Assembly: GCF_048544455.1 (NCBI RefSeq)
Contig: NC_133536.1
Coordinates: 193,257,325 to 193,321,324, forward strand
Direction: 5' to 3'
Source of the DNA: Silene latifolia
Taxonomy: Eukaryota; Streptophyta; Magnoliopsida; Caryophyllales; Caryophyllaceae
Length of the DNA stretch: 64,000 bases
Part shown: in pieces, positions 11,601 through 23,951 of the stretch
Position numbering within the stretch: the stretch's first letter is position 1
Layout of the letters: every line of letters begins with the position of its first letter
The notes under the pieces: model-generated
Database searches by the model: none
What the model was told of the DNA's origin: nothing
Seen by the model: only the letters and a program-made list of their open reading frames with translations
Position numbers and translations under genes: made by a program

Positions 11601-13990
11601 GTATGAAGCACAAACTGGTGCATTGTTACATCTTTATGTGACTAAAGAACATTTCTCTCAGTCAACTTGAATGTAAAAACAAGTGCTTACATTTCTTGTA
11701 GATGAGTCGTTCTTGTGAATCAAGAGAGTTGCAAAGGTTTCCGACTTTCAGAAAGCGTGTAAAGGGGGTAATGGCGAACTTTATGCACTATGCTATCAAA
11801 CCTGTGGAGAAAAGAATTGCAGAAACAATTGACATGGAGGTTTTTAAACACATTCTCAAGCTGCCAGCCCTTTTCAGTTTTTTTGGGACGTGTTGTGTGC
11901 AGAAAGTGCTTTTGACCTTTCAATCTGCCTTCTTTACGCATTTTCCAAATGTATTGTTTGTTTCATTAATCCAGGCAGATGACATAAATACTTCACACCC
12001 AAGCTTTGTGGGAGGACAGAGAGCAATAGAGATTGCTAGACGGCTGATCCGTACTTCTAAGGTGCAGGTTCTCTTCTTCAAGAAGCTATTCCAGCAAGTC
12101 CTACGTATAACAATATCTGAGTTTCTTTGGTCACGTAACTAGTTTGGACGGGCATCTTAAATGGCTAACGATACAGTCCCATTTCTATTTCAGGGCACAA
12201 TTATGGATGCTGATCAATTTCCATCTCCAAAGAGGGATCAGAAGTCAGCAAATCAAGTACTTATAACGGTTATACTGATGTCTTTCTGCTTAATACTTGT
12301 AAAGATTACAAATGCTCATCTATTTGCTTTCTTTGGGGGTTCTTGATAGGAAGGCCAAAAGCTAGAAAAGCATGATAAATCAGTATCAGCTGGTGAGTGG
12401 CTTTTAAGATGGTGGAGCTGTGCTTGATTGTTTATCAAACTATACACAAAATGTGTACATATGAGTCATAGTATTGATCTTGCAATCTAAAATGGTTATT
12501 ATAGATGCTATAACAAAGCTTTTTGGGATGCCTATCAAACTATGGGGTCGTTCATCATCCAAAAAAGCTCCTGTAGGTGTGTTCAGTGATGACACGCCTA
12601 ATCATACATTGAAAGCACCGTCATTGGTACAGCTGAAAGCGGTAATCACCATCATTAATGGAGATTGAAATTTTTCTAATTTTTAAGACATGAGTGCAAA
12701 TATCCTTGATTTTTACAATTCTGTTGGTTGTTCAAGTGCAGCCTTCTTCCTTTCTAAAGCCCTCAGAGGAACCCACTGAAGATGAAGAAACTGAGATATT
12801 GGTGATCAGGATACTTTTGCAATCTTATTTTGATATAGTCAGGAACAAAATTGAAGATGATGTTCCAAAAGCTATAATGCACTTTGTGGTACAGTCCATT
12901 AATACATGCTGTTCTCAGGAGCTCTAATTGTCCTTTTTCCAAATAATGATTTCTTATTTGTCGTTCACACTTATCTTTCAGGTCAATCATCTTAAGAGGG
13001 ACCTTCATAACAGCCTCATTCAAACGTTTTACAGGTACGCCATATGCCATTGGTTAACAGGCATTTAGTTTGATCAACATCTTGTAAGATGTTAATTACC
13101 TCAAAATGGAATTAGATAAATAGCTGTATCTCGCCACCTCACTGACCCATTAAAACTGTCATCTGTACTCACTTCAGGTGTTAAATTGGATGAACGGCGT
13201 CCTAAAATGTTAGGATTTTTCCATGCCCTTTGGGGCTGTTTCACTGTTTGAACTACTTTATGAATGATCAAATGTTCAATGTCAATACAGAGAAGACCTT
13301 TTTGAAGAGCTGCTGCAGGAAAATTTTGATGTTAAGAAGAAACGAAAGCGTGCCCAGGAGATGTTCAATGTGCTTCAGAAGGCTGTCCAGGTCAGTGCTG
13401 AAGGAAAAGTGATTCTAGAGCTTTAGTTTCTGGAATAGCATAACTGTCTAACGACAATGCGAGTTCTGTTCTTTTTGGATGAACCATTCTATTAAATCTA
13501 ATACAAGACGGATAGGAGCTAGATAGTTAAAAGTCCCAACATTCACCGTATTGTCACGTACGCCCTTCATTTAGGTAAAGCAATGGTCACCTTATTAAAT
13601 TAAAGAAGACATCCCCCAAAGAGAGTGGTACAAGAAGCTCAAAACTGTTCGGCCATATCGGAATATTGTACCTTAACTGGGAACTTAACTCACGGAAATG
13701 AACAGCCTGATATTTTTTTTGATTTATATAATGGCTCTTGCAAATCGCGGGGAGGTCGGATGTACGCAACCTTACTCCAATGTTAGCAACACAAAGAGGC
13801 TGTTCCCACTTGTGAAGTTGTGATGTTTAGATTTAAAATTATTTGTTTCTCTATGCAGGCACTTGATGAAATTGAGACCAACATTCCACCTGTGATTTCA
13901 GACAATTATAAAAGCCAGACAGAAGAAAGCACCACCAACAAGTCCACAAGTATGTCTTCATCAAAGATTAGTAGAGCTCGAAAGCTGTAA
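8612..13990 (+). CDS. DRP3: Dynamin-related GTPase, DRP3 type (mitochondrial and peroxisomal fission)
   Basis: Twenty exons with GT-AG introns and matching phases give 787 aa: 8612-9076, 9298-9580, 9793-9821, 9939-10040, 10260-10328, 10432-10491, 10645-10758, 10906-10951, 11111-11220, 11335-11427, 11508-11600, 11702-11839, 11975-12061, 12194-12256, 12350-12392, 12505-12641, 12742-12888, 12982-13034, 13291-13390, 13859-13990. GTPase motifs are complete: GSQSSGKS (83-90), Thr110, DLPG (189-192), TKLD (258-261) and NRSQ (289-292). A dynamin stalk follows, then the GTPase effector domain in the last 130 residues (AIMHF..., [17 protein letters not shown]). There is no PH or proline-rich domain, as in plant DRP3A/DRP3B, whose length (about 780-810 aa) it matches. 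DRP3 proteins assemble on mitochondria and peroxisomes and drive membrane division. The Ser/Thr/Pro-rich N terminus (1-50) is variable in the family. Exon 13 could end 6 bp later (GTGCAG kept) without a frame change. The gene looks intact. Confidence 0.93.
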
Positions 13991-14531
13991 TTTTCAGTCA
14001 CCAAGTGACACAACAGGATAAGCTGCCCTACATACTCGCAGATACTGAAAAGCATCTGAGACAGTTGATAGCCGCTATGACCAATTTGATTCCACAAAAA
14101 CTAATATGTCAATATAATACATGCATGTCATTTATCCTTTCGAATGAAGGACTACATCTCAGATCCTGTTTGACATAGAGAGAGAGTACAAACATCAACA
14201 GGACAATGTAGCTGATTAGCTAGGCGACAATGTAGCTGATTAGCTAGGCTTTTTCTGTTGCAATTGAAATTTGGCTGTATTTTAGTTCTTATATAAATAC
14301 ATTCATTTCAATCATTCAAGACAGAGAGAATTACGCAAGGCATTATATGGCTACATTCAATTTCGAGACCTACTGAGTGTGATTACCAGATCCTTGTTGT
14401 CGGACTAACTTATCTCAAGTTTTTTCTGCGTGGACCATACAGAGTTCTGTATGAACAACAAATTCAGACTTTTTTAGATATGAGCATTTTTTTACTTCCC
14501 TCCTGTAAATCCTCAAGGCACAAGTGAAGGT
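13991..14531. other. 3' flanks of the convergent DRP3-type and TIC55-like genes
   Basis: This 540-bp spacer holds the 3' untranslated region of the dynamin gene and that of the opposing gene. It contains a 24-bp tandem duplication (14202-14249). I see no other gene in it. Confidence 0.7.
14202..14249. repeat. 24-bp direct tandem duplication
   Basis: The unit gacaatgtagctgattagct plus aggc occurs twice with no spacer, in the likely 3' untranslated region of the dynamin gene. Both copies are identical, so it is recent. Confidence 0.95.
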
Positions 14532-16336
14532 TCAGATTCGACGATGATTCCTTATGAAATTTGTTGTATTCAGCATTATTGCAGTAGAGCATGCATATAC
14601 AACAGCCAGACATAAAGCCGTCGTAACCAAAAACAGAGTTTTCCACTGCCTTCCTGTCGCAAGAATGGCAAATCCAGTCGATAAAAGAGCCACAACAGAA
14701 AGGACATTTTTCCATGTCTGGAAGGCCCTAACAACTCCCCTGCATTCTTTGCAATGAATCACATGTCTGAAGTATCGGTTGGCCCAGTTTGGAGCATGCA
14801 TTGATGCCAGTCCACCCTTTGCCGGAGATGAAGCTGAAAGCCCAGCAACTAAGCCTGCTGGAGCATGCTCAACAACCGCTGGTATCTCAGGTAGTGAGAC
14901 TGTGCCGTGTCCAAAGTGGTAAGGCATCCCATGCCCAACTTTGTCCATCCACTTCCTGTATTCTGCAACCCACGTGTCAGATGACTTCAAATTAAGGTAC
15001 AGCTCCTTGGTTGGGACATTTTCCTTCATCAGAGTCTCGTTTTGAGACGAGAGAAAGCCCATGTCTTGCTCAAACACTTTACTAGCATTCTGGTGGAAAT
15101 ACCATGTCGGAAAGAATTTCGCAAGTGGTGATCTCTTTGTTGTCCCAAATCTTACAATGAGCATGGATTTCCCCTGGCCAGATGGCCTGCAAAGGAAGAG
15201 CCCACTAAAGTATTGTTTAGCTCCGTTGTCATCAACTATCTGTCGGTTATTCTGGAGATTACATGGCGCTTGAAACCGCAGAAAGTTGGGCCTGGATTTG
15301 TCACTTTCCTTTCCCCACCAGCCAGCAAATCCACGGGCCGTCCTCTCGGTGACCTCGAAAAGCAACGGTTGAGCATCTTCTCTTTTTGCCGTCCAGTCAG
15401 TACGGTCATGAGAAATAGGTATATGAGCCGGATCCATGAGGTTTTCTAGAAGGATGGAGTGATCATAAGGAAGCTCGTGCGTAGTTGAGATATCCTGGAA
15501 TCCCGGCCTAGCAAAGTTTTCAAACCAAGGGATCTTCCTGGCATTCTCTCACTTCATATGTCTTCAAACAAGCTTGTTTCGGTAATTTTGGCTCCAGATG
15601 GAAGCTATCACAAAAAGTCACTGTTATTTCTCCAGCACTTGCAGAAAACAAGTACTCCGTAGTTAATTGCCGTCACCTTCAAACTGCCAACCATGGTATA
15701 GACATTCAAGCCTTCCATCAACCAATTGCCCTTCTGAAAGCTTAGCTAACCTAAATATGACATCAACCTATCTATCAACTAGTGCCATTTCTTTCGACAA
15801 GTAATTTTATTCGGGATAGAAATCAGAAAAGTATAGCCAAAATTACAGTAACAGAAAGAAAACTCCACATGATACTGTCATGCACATTGCTAGCGGCACA
15901 AAAATTCACTGCTATATGGAACACTATCGGTACTAAAAAATTTCAGATGACAAGGATACCTATGAGGGCAACCATCTTCATAGCACCTGAACTCACCAGC
16001 AGCATCACGGTAGAGAACAAGCTGCTTATGAAAGACTGTAAGACCGAGAGGCGCGTCATCAGGAACATTCTTAACCAAGTAAAGAGGGTACCATTCTTCT
16101 GTCCAATCATAATCCACGACTTCAGCAACCCTGGTGGGGTCTACTAGCACATCCTCCTGACCTGTAACGTCTTCTGCAACTGCCTTAGCTATTTTAGAAG
16201 ACATGGGTTTTACTTGTAATTGTCTTAACTTATTATGATTATGAACAAAACTGTAAAATGGGGTTCTAGTAGTTGGTTTGGAGAGAGTGAAGAAAGTGGG
16301 TTTTGAGGGTAGATTGTATGGAATAACTGTTGCCAT
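14532..16336 (-). pseudogene. TIC55: TIC55-like chloroplast Rieske oxygenase gene, middle damaged
   Basis: Exon 1 (16336-15960) encodes a transit-peptide-like N terminus, then DYDWTEEWYPLYL and the first Rieske pair CPH(R). After a clean GT-AG intron (15959-15751), exon 2 (15750 to about 15669) carries LAKLSEGQL and the second pair CLYHGW. A last exon (about 15604-14532) carries NLMDPAHIPISHD (mononuclear iron ligands), a long conserved body, the CKEC motif and two C-terminal membrane helices. TIC55 sits in the inner chloroplast envelope and is implicated in translocon function and hydroxylation of chlorophyll breakdown products. Compared with Arabidopsis TIC55 as I remember it, about 7 codons are missing at the end of exon 2 (with its donor) and about 18-20 codons around VVWVW, and a one-base shift lies near 15585. 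Either this is a recent pseudogene or the assembly is wrong here; both flanking parts are very well conserved. Confidence 0.8.
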
Positions 16337-16839
16337 TTTTTTATGTGAGATTAGGAGCTGAAACTGCCCACTTTTCTTTGTTTTTGATCAAGGGAATCGT
16401 GAATCAAAGAGATTATTGTACTATTGTCTTTTAGTATTTTTGTCAGTCACCTATTCTCTATCGGCCCTATGTTTTCATTGTTAACCAGTAGAGGTTGCCA
16501 ACATGATTTAAGTTCGAGTAATCGTTACTCCAATGCTCTCCCAAGTCTTCGAATAATTATTCCTTCTATCCATTCCAAATTTAGGGGTTAGCATGGCTTC
16601 AAAATCGGACCGGACCAAAGACCGAAATCGTAAATTTTGTAGACCGGAGATCGAACTTAAATATTTCGGTCTTGACCGGTCCGGCCTTAGACCCAATTGA
16701 AACGAAAATTATGATTTGTCATTAATAATTATGCAATAATTAAATTGAGTTTCGTCAAATCAAACATAATAAATAATCAAATTATCATTTGATTTAAATA
16801 ATCGATAATATTGAGTTTGTAATGCTTTTTAAAGGTAAA
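16337..16839. other. 5' flank of the TIC55-like gene and unassigned AT-rich sequence
   Basis: No gene is visible. The stretch includes an imperfect inverted repeat (16606-16684). No clear TATA box was identified for the TIC55-like gene. Confidence 0.55.
16606..16684. repeat. Imperfect inverted repeat (about 22-bp arms)
   Basis: The arm cggaccggaccaaagaccga (16606-16625, continuing to 16628) is mirrored with few mismatches by atttcggtcttgaccggtcc (from 16663). The folded element would be about 80 bp, MITE-like or a transcribed hairpin. Confidence 0.6.
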
Positions 16840-16908
16840 CTAGTTTTGACACCCGTGCAATGCACGGGGTTAGTTTAATTGCACGCGTTCGTTTATATTC
16901 TCAATTAG
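16840..16908 (-). mobile_element. Helitron 3' terminus (minus strand), truncated
   Basis: On the minus strand a hairpin CCCGTGC-ATT-GCACGGG (16852-16868) is followed by TGTCAAAA and CTAG before T, a textbook Helitron 3' end. The body would extend to the right, but the LINE tail begins 40 bp later, so the LINE probably inserted into this Helitron. Confidence 0.65.
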
Positions 16909-18625
16909 ATTTTTTTTGGTTACACGAAGCGGGGTAGAACCCATAAAAGACAAGAACACTGACTACTAGAAACTAAACAACAGAGACAGAAATTAAGAAG
17001 CATAAAACGGGACAAGCCTAGGCCATGATACCCCTCCAACATCTTGTTGCATCAACCGAAACAAATGGTTCGGTATACCATCAGGTTCCCAAACGACCAC
17101 CTGCTGCCTCTGGTTCACTCCAACATTAGCTAGCCAGTCTGCACACGCATTCGACTCCCTATAAATATGGTGGATCTCGACTATCTCCGGATGGTCATTG
17201 AGGAAGCATTTGCATATTTGGACAATGTGAGCATGAGCGGAAGGTAATATATCCACCGCTTTCAACAAATTAATGATAGGTTGAGAATCGGTTTGAATAA
17301 CCAGTTTGTGAAACAATCTCTCCTTTGCTATGACCAAGCCCCTTTTAAGAGCCATCAATTCCGCTCTCGTCACTGTCGCGAGACCCAATCTTTCCATGAA
17401 CGCATCCAAAATGTTCCCTGCGGTATCCCTAAATACACCCCTGCCCCTGACATTCCGGGATTACCCTTAGAAGCGCCATCAATATTAAGAGCAACCCATC
17501 CATGAGGCGGAGCTATCCATCGGATAAAAATTTCCTTATACCTCGACACACTAACATCTACTAGCAAATCCTTCGACTCCTTCGCATTCTGAACTTCCCA
17601 CACACGTTGCATTAAGAACGTGAATACGTTCTCCGGGACCTCACTACCTCTATCAAAACTGCGACAATTCCGCCACCGCCAAATCCACCAAACCACTATA
17701 GCGAAAACTGTTGGCCAAGAGTCCATACCCGAGTGCTTATGGACCGTTAAGTTCGATATAACCCAAGAGCATAGAGATGTACCCTCATAAAAATTATTCG
17801 AAATGGAGGACGAAAATAAATTCCATACCTTCTTTGCTTCTCGACAATCTCGTAAAATATGTAAAGTGGATTCTTCCACTGCACCACAGCTCCCACAACT
17901 AGGATCATCTATGAATCCTCTTCTTGCTCTATTCACATTCGACATAACCCGATCATGAAGTATTAACCATAGGAAAAGCCGAATGCGCTGGGGAGCCCAT
18001 GTCCTCCACGACAACTTCCAAAAAGCTTCGTCTTCCTCCTCCGTTTCATTTCGAATAATGCGTATGGCTGACTTAATGGTGAATCGTCCCGATGAAGTGG
18101 GTTCCCAGTATAATTCATCATCATTATCAATGTTACCCATAACTTCATAGGAGGCAATCGTTTGTAGTAATTCTGTTGGAAGGAATTCCGCAGATACTTC
18201 CCATCTCTATCCCGTGCCCTCTTCCCACATCTCTTACACTGTACAATTTTGAATTTCAGAGGGTACTGCTGCCAAAGAAAACTCCATCAAAGGCCGACTT
18301 GAAACCCAACAGTCACGCCAAAAGTATGTCTTTCTGCCATTACCAATCGATGAATGTAAGCCTTTCTTCAAAGTATCGACCGCATCAACAATTCCTTTCC
18401 AAACATTTGAGCTTGAAGGTTTGGGCTCAAACATTTGTAAGTCGCATCTTCCTTGACAATATTTATGACGGAGTACTCTCGCCCAAAGAGCGTTTGGTTC
18501 CGATATTGTACGCCAACCCAGTTTCGCCATAAACGCTGCATTGACTTGTCTCATTGAACGAATTCCCAGCCCTCCAGCCGATTTTTCCTTCGTGATCAAG
18601 TCCCAGGATACAAGACTAAGGCCTC
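16909..18625 (-). mobile_element. LINE (L1-type) 3' piece: zinc-binding domain and RNase H
   Basis: On the minus strand this runs from GLSLVSWD...GGLGIR (post-RT region, 18620-18240) through the RT-associated zinc-binding domain (CGSCGAVEESTLHILRDC at about 17920-17860) to an RNase H domain with the acidic residues in IDGASKGNPG, RAEL and QTDS and the late SNACADWLAN. A short 3' tail ends in an A8 run (16909 side). One frameshift around 17370-17409 and a break near 18140-18234 interrupt the frame. It continues on the other side of the LTR mosaic at 53263. Confidence 0.85.
18621..18625. repeat. Target-site duplication gcctc, left copy
   Basis: The five bases before TGATCGGAGCC are repeated at 53263-53267 right after TTCACATCA. 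Both copies sit in LINE sequence that reads on from one to the other. Confidence 0.85.
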
Positions 18626-20407
18626 TGATCGGAGCCATTTGGTGTTCACAATTAAACATATGTGGTCGTTGGTCAATGGTCGATACAAAACACAATTTAT
18701 ACTTCACAAACAACTCTACAATTAGTAAAGAGGCAAGTAAAGGTCGGATCCCAAGGGACGGGTATTGAAATGAAGATTCTATTGTAACTAGTGGTGTCTA
18801 GGGGGTGTCACAAATTGGGTTGATGTAGAAGGTTACTAAACTAAAATAACAATGAAAATAAACTAGCAAGGTAAATAAAATAAGGGGTGTAAACAATTGA
18901 TTAAAAGCACTAGGGTGTCATGGGTTCATAGGGGATTCATGGGATATGATCATACAAACATGTTCTCAAATTATAAGCAAGCAATTATTGTTGTGATGGA
19001 TCGAGTTGGGTTATATCTTACAATCCTAGGAAAGTTTGGGTCCCGGAGCCGAATCGATTAGATTGTACAACACCTAAAAGTCGACTTAATCTTTCCTACT
19101 CAACACATGCATGGTCTAACAAGACTCGAGTTGGGTTATGTCTTACAAGTCAAGTTGAAAGGATAGAAGATGATAGTAAATGCAAGGATTCATAGGCTTA
19201 GCATTTCATCAAATATAACATGTGCATGTATTAAGATCAAAACAAGCAAGCAAATAAGATATGAAAGCATATTAATTTAAGCATGAATCATTCCCCATGT
19301 TGGTTTCCCCTAATCACCCATTAAACCCTAGCTAAGAGACTACTCACTCATTATCATATTGATCATGCTAGAAAGGTTGTCAATCATACTAACATAATGA
19401 AACATGATGAATAAATGAAAGTAATTAGCAATAATTAAAAAGGGATTAAGAGATTATACCTACTAATGATTCCAATAATAAAGATGCAAAGAATAATAGA
19501 AGAACTTGATGATTGATGGAAGGTTGTCAATCTCCCAATAAACCCAATAATCTTCTAATTACCCAAAATAAATGAAGAACAAGAGAGAGATTCAAGAACT
19601 AGAACTTGGATTAAAACTTGATTAATACTTGATTACAATATTGAAGAGAGATTTGATTGATATTAACTACTCTAACTATTGATAAGAAGAACATGCTCCT
19701 CTAATTAGACTAATGGGGTATTTATAGTGAAAATTAGGGAGGATGCATTAGGGTTAACTAAGGGCTAAACTAGTAATTACACTTTTTAAGTTGAGCAAGG
19801 AGACTCCGGTATTGTCCGAGAGAAGGGAGTCTCAAATCGTGGCTTGAAGAACGAAAACGTCTTTGTCTTCGCAATCCGTGCGGATGGGAGTCGGGACGGC
19901 GGATTATCTTGGAGAATCCGAGCGGATTCTTGGTCAAGACGCTCGGATTGGTGAGGTGGAATCCGAGCGGATTCCTTTGAAGGACGCTCGGATTGTGCTT
20001 GGCGGACGGACGGATTGTGTACAATCCGTTCGGATTGTCTGGCAGCATCTTTTCTCCTTCTTTTCTTCCCTTTTCTTCATGAATTCCTTGGGGATTCCCT
20101 TGGGGACTCAAGGATCCTTTTCTCAACAATGCTCTTCTCCTTTTCTCAACAATGCTCTTCTACTATACTATGTACAAAGGCCTTCTAGTCTTGTCTCTCC
20201 TTGATGCTTGGTCATTGGATACGATCAATTTAGCCTCGTTTTGCCATGAAAATGCAAGATTCTTACTCCTTTCCTACCAAGGGATCAAAATCTCAAAGAA
20301 TATGCAAAACAAAGAACTAAAGATAAGAAATGACCCAAATAGGCACTAAAAAGCATGGAAACAATGGTAATTTGGGGGCTAAATATGCGCTAATTATGGT
20401 CACATCA
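18626..20407 (-). mobile_element. LTR-A1 (3' LTR side)
   Basis: 1782 bp from TGATCGGAGCC to GGTCACATCA. A purine-rich tract (TTTGGGGATA on the minus strand) adjoins its inner edge at 20408, so this acts as the 3' LTR of internal A1. A minus-strand TATAAATA lies at 19719-19726, and the CGGATT-type module array at 19871-20039 lies upstream of it. Two almost identical LTRs are at 39847 and 49133. Confidence 0.85.
19871..20039. repeat. AATCCG-NN-CGGATT module array in LTR-A1
   Basis: Seven or more modules: AATCCG-TG-CGGAT, GAATCCG-AG-CGGATTC twice, GACG-CT-CGGATT twice, GACG-GA-CGGATT and AATCCG-TT-CGGATT. The left half is either AATCCG or GACG, the right half CGGATT, the centre free. They lie 145-310 bp upstream of the minus-strand TATAAATA. 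The same arrays are at 41092-41260 and 50380-50545. Confidence 0.9.
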
Positions 20408-22356
20408 AATATCCCCAAACCGAACCTTTGCTCGTCCCGAGTAAAGAGGTGACAAAGACTAGGACCGATACTAACCTAACCTAATAATAATAGCCGATAT
20501 GAGACAATTAGCGGGTCTCACTCCGCCCCTTCAACTCACAACAAGACAACCATGAGGTAGGATGCCTTCTTGCAAGGCAAGGTGGGTCTTGCCAAAATGG
20601 CGACACATCCAAACATTAAGCACACAAAAACACATAATGGATGCATCTACAAAAAGAATAGCCACTTTCCTCATCTAAGTGGCGGAAATTATCTACAAGG
20701 GAAGCAATTCAAGGGTACACAATCCTTCATAGATGCAATTTGTTCAAACTACTAAGCCTAGAAGGATACCAATAAATCACCTCCAAAAGGTGTCAAGCTA
20801 GGGTACCTTTGTCCTCAATCGTTAAATGCTTTTGTCAAGAGTAGACTCCCTATGGTGTTAGAAACACTGGAGGATCGCGGAATTCCCCCTCTTGCCTAGA
20901 CAAGAAGAAGGGTCGTCCCCTCTCTACCATGCACAAAAATGGATACGATGGAAAAGGGATCGATAGTAATTGAGTTTCATTTTGGGAGTTTGCTTTTGTT
21001 TTTGTTTTTCCCCCCAATTTCTTTGGCATTTGACATTTGAGAACACTTTCTTGCCATTTCTTTTTGATTTTTGGCATTTCAATACTTGACAACTTTTTGC
21101 ATTTTCTTTTGAACATTTTCAAAGTCACCCCAATTAGTAACGAGGGTGCCTTGTATTTGAAGCTTAGGAGTTCTATTTTTGCTCCTCTTTTCATTTGATG
21201 CATTTTTGCAAACTTTTTCTTTTCTTTTCATTTCATTGAACTCAAATTGATTTCTTTTTGTGCCCATTCCCTTTTGTTGACAAAAATGTGGTAGAACATG
21301 GATGAATGATAGAAGTATGCATGGTTTCAAGGGTCACCTTGGAATAAACGGTAGCCAAGGAGTTATCACACCACAAGGTACTCTTGACTCGACCTTAAAC
21401 CATGGGTCAAAGGATACTAGCATGACACATCCTAGGGTGTTTTACAAGCATTCTAACAAGCAAAGTCTTAAGAATAAAAAGCATCTACTAAGGCCTATAT
21501 ACACTTGTCAAGCTTCCCAAGTAGACGGTTTCACAAAATTTTTCTAACCATGCAAACTACATGCCATGATGCAACTAACATATAAACATCCTAATGCAAA
21601 TGATTCTACCAACTAATATGACATATATTCTAAATGCAATCCTAAGTTCACATTGTTTTACCGCATCAATCAAAATAAAGCCACATAGTCATTAACATAG
21701 AGAGGAAAAAGGAAATTGGAAAGATCATACCATGCGGTCTTCAATATCCTCATGTCTCGGATGTGGCGTAGTCGATCAAAGTGAACAAGGATGAAACAAA
21801 CACAATATATACAATAATATATACACAAAGGAAATGAACTTGTTTTTGGTTTTTCAATTTTTATGATTTTTATGATTTTTGTGAAATTTTTCAATTTTTA
21901 TGTTTTTTGGATAAAAGTTAAGTGTTAGAATTCCCATCTCCACACTAATATGGGCATTGTCCTCAATGGCCAAAATGATGGAAATTATGCAAAATGATGC
22001 ATGATTTTCTATACTAAATGCAATTCTACACTAAGCTATACTACATGATGCATGGTTTTTTGTTATGACGGAGAGGATAATTTAGATTACCTCCCGTTGT
22101 GTATGCATTAACTTCCCCAAACCAAATAAGACACTATTGCTAATGTCAAAGCATGGGTATAGTTCATGCACACACTATGCTATGCATGAAGTAAGATTGT
22201 CATTTTGGATTTTCAAAAATGGGAACAATAAAGAACACCTCAATGGAACCGAGGTGTGAGTCCTTTGATGTTGCTAGGACTAAACCAACAATGATCAAAA
22301 TGAAATAAAGTACAAAGAGATATAGACAAACCATGGGAGAGTAGGAGTCTCCAAGG
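20408..22356 (-). mobile_element. 3' untranslated region of internal A1
   Basis: Noncoding stretch between the second ORF and the 3' LTR, with a purine tract at the LTR edge and T-rich low-complexity parts (for example 21840-21900). The same region recurs at 41607-43556 and 50917-52860, and a related version in family B at 29700-31900. Confidence 0.7.
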
Positions 22357-23951
22357 CTAGTCTTCCATCATGCTATCATCATCACCACTTCCCTCATGAG
22401 AAGTGGTCACATTGCCACTTTGCTTGGCACTTTCTTCATTGCTTTCTTCATCATCATCTTCACCATCTCTTTCTTCATCTCCACTTGCTTCTTCCTCAAT
22501 GTTATCATCAAATTCTTCACCATTTCCAACAACCTCATTGTCTTCCACCACGTCCCTAGATGCACCCGGAAATAAGGCTTCTTTATCCGCCCAACTAGGC
22601 AAAGGACAAGATGGATCAAGGAGTCCTTGCCTAGCTAGATGTAAGAGGGGAGGATATTGAGCCAAATAAGCATTCTTCCGATCTTCATAAGCTTGCTTGT
22701 GCATGGCTTGCATAAGAAGAGTTACATAGTCTTTTCCAATTTCAATTCCTTGCGGTTTGAACTCTTCATATTCAAAGGGGTAAGGCGGTATGACAATGGA
22801 AGAGGAGGGAGTTTCATGATCACCCTTTTGTTGTTGAATGATGTACTCGGCTTCCTTGGATAGGGAAGTAAATAGTTGGTCCGGTGGACACTAAGAGGCA
22901 AAATCTTTGCGGGTAAGGTGAATGATCGAGCCTCACTAGTAAGCCACCCAAATTTGGTGTCAAGGGGATTGTGAGCAACCCACTTAAACTTGTTAATCAT
23001 GGTGGACATATCAATAAGATGGCCACCTTCCTTTGCCTTGTACTTGCTATCCTTATTGAAATTAGGATCAAAGTGCTTGGCTAGGACCGTGACAAGGCCG
23101 CCATTAACAATAACGGTTTGACCCTTCTTCCCACTATCTATATGGAGCCATCTATCAACCAATAGCCTCAAAGAATTATAAGGCTTGGTATGAATTCTTC
23201 CAATATTCAAAGTTGATTCAAGGAGAATAAAATCGAGTCCCGTAAAATGATTGGTGTCTTTCCTAGCAATTATGGTATTTCCCACAACTTTGTGCCATAC
23301 TCTTATGCCCGGATGATGGACCAAAAGAGAACGACAAGCATGAAAATCTTCAAATTTCTTCCCGGAGATTGCCTCCCAAAGAGGCTCGGGGTCATACTTC
23401 CCATATTGCTTATAATATTTATGTTCATCGCTAAGACCCAAAATTTTACCCAATTCCGGAAAGGTAATGCGTCTACTAGTGTTAGCTAGACGAAACTCAA
23501 TATTTTCCCTATTCTCAACTTTTGTCACTTTTAAAGAACTTAAGAATTCCAAAACAAGGGAGGGGTATGTTACTTCCTTCATTTCAAACAATTTCTTCAA
23601 ACCCATGGCATTGAAAAAGACTCTTGTTTGTTCAAGAACACCTAACTTCTCTAAAGCATCTTGACATATGAATTTGGTGGATTGGATTTGTTTCATAGCA
23701 AACTTGACAAATGTATCTCTATGGGCATCGGAAATGAAAGTTACCTCCGGATAATGCAAGAGTTGGTTAATTACCGGAGTAGAAGGTGATGCTTCCATAG
23801 AAATTTGTTGTTGTTGTGGTTGCACTTCCAAGCTTGGTGTTGCTACCACCATTGCCATAGCTTTCTTTGTTTGTAGAGCTTTTTGCCTTTGAGAGAGAGC
23901 CTTTGCTTTTGGTGCCTTTGTTGCCTTTGTTGCTCCCTTTGTTCTTGCCAT
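22357..23951 (-). pseudogene. Second ORF of element A1 (ATHILA ORF-1-like)
   Basis: About 500 residues: a lysine- and alanine-rich basic start (MARTKGATKATKAPKAK), a globular middle (FLSSLKV..., ITFPELGKILGL, VDRWLHI) resembling the ATHILA ORF-1 family known from Athila elements, and a strongly acidic tail (GEEFDDNIEEEASGDEE). A basic head with an acidic tail suggests a nuclear or chromatin-bound protein (inference). It has its own promoter-like module upstream at 24250-24660. This copy is broken, with about one or two breaks. Copies are at 34606-36149 (inverted) and 43557-45151. Confidence 0.6.

Noticed and set aside
12062-12067. Longer version of DRP3 exon 13 (six more bases)
   Set aside because: Both donors keep the frame; the shorter version was preferred for no strong reason, so it is only noted in the gene entry.
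22403-22660. Open frame opposite the acidic tail of the second ORF (Ser-rich)
   Set aside because: Antisense shadow of the Glu/Asp-rich coding strand; it recurs wherever that tail occurs.
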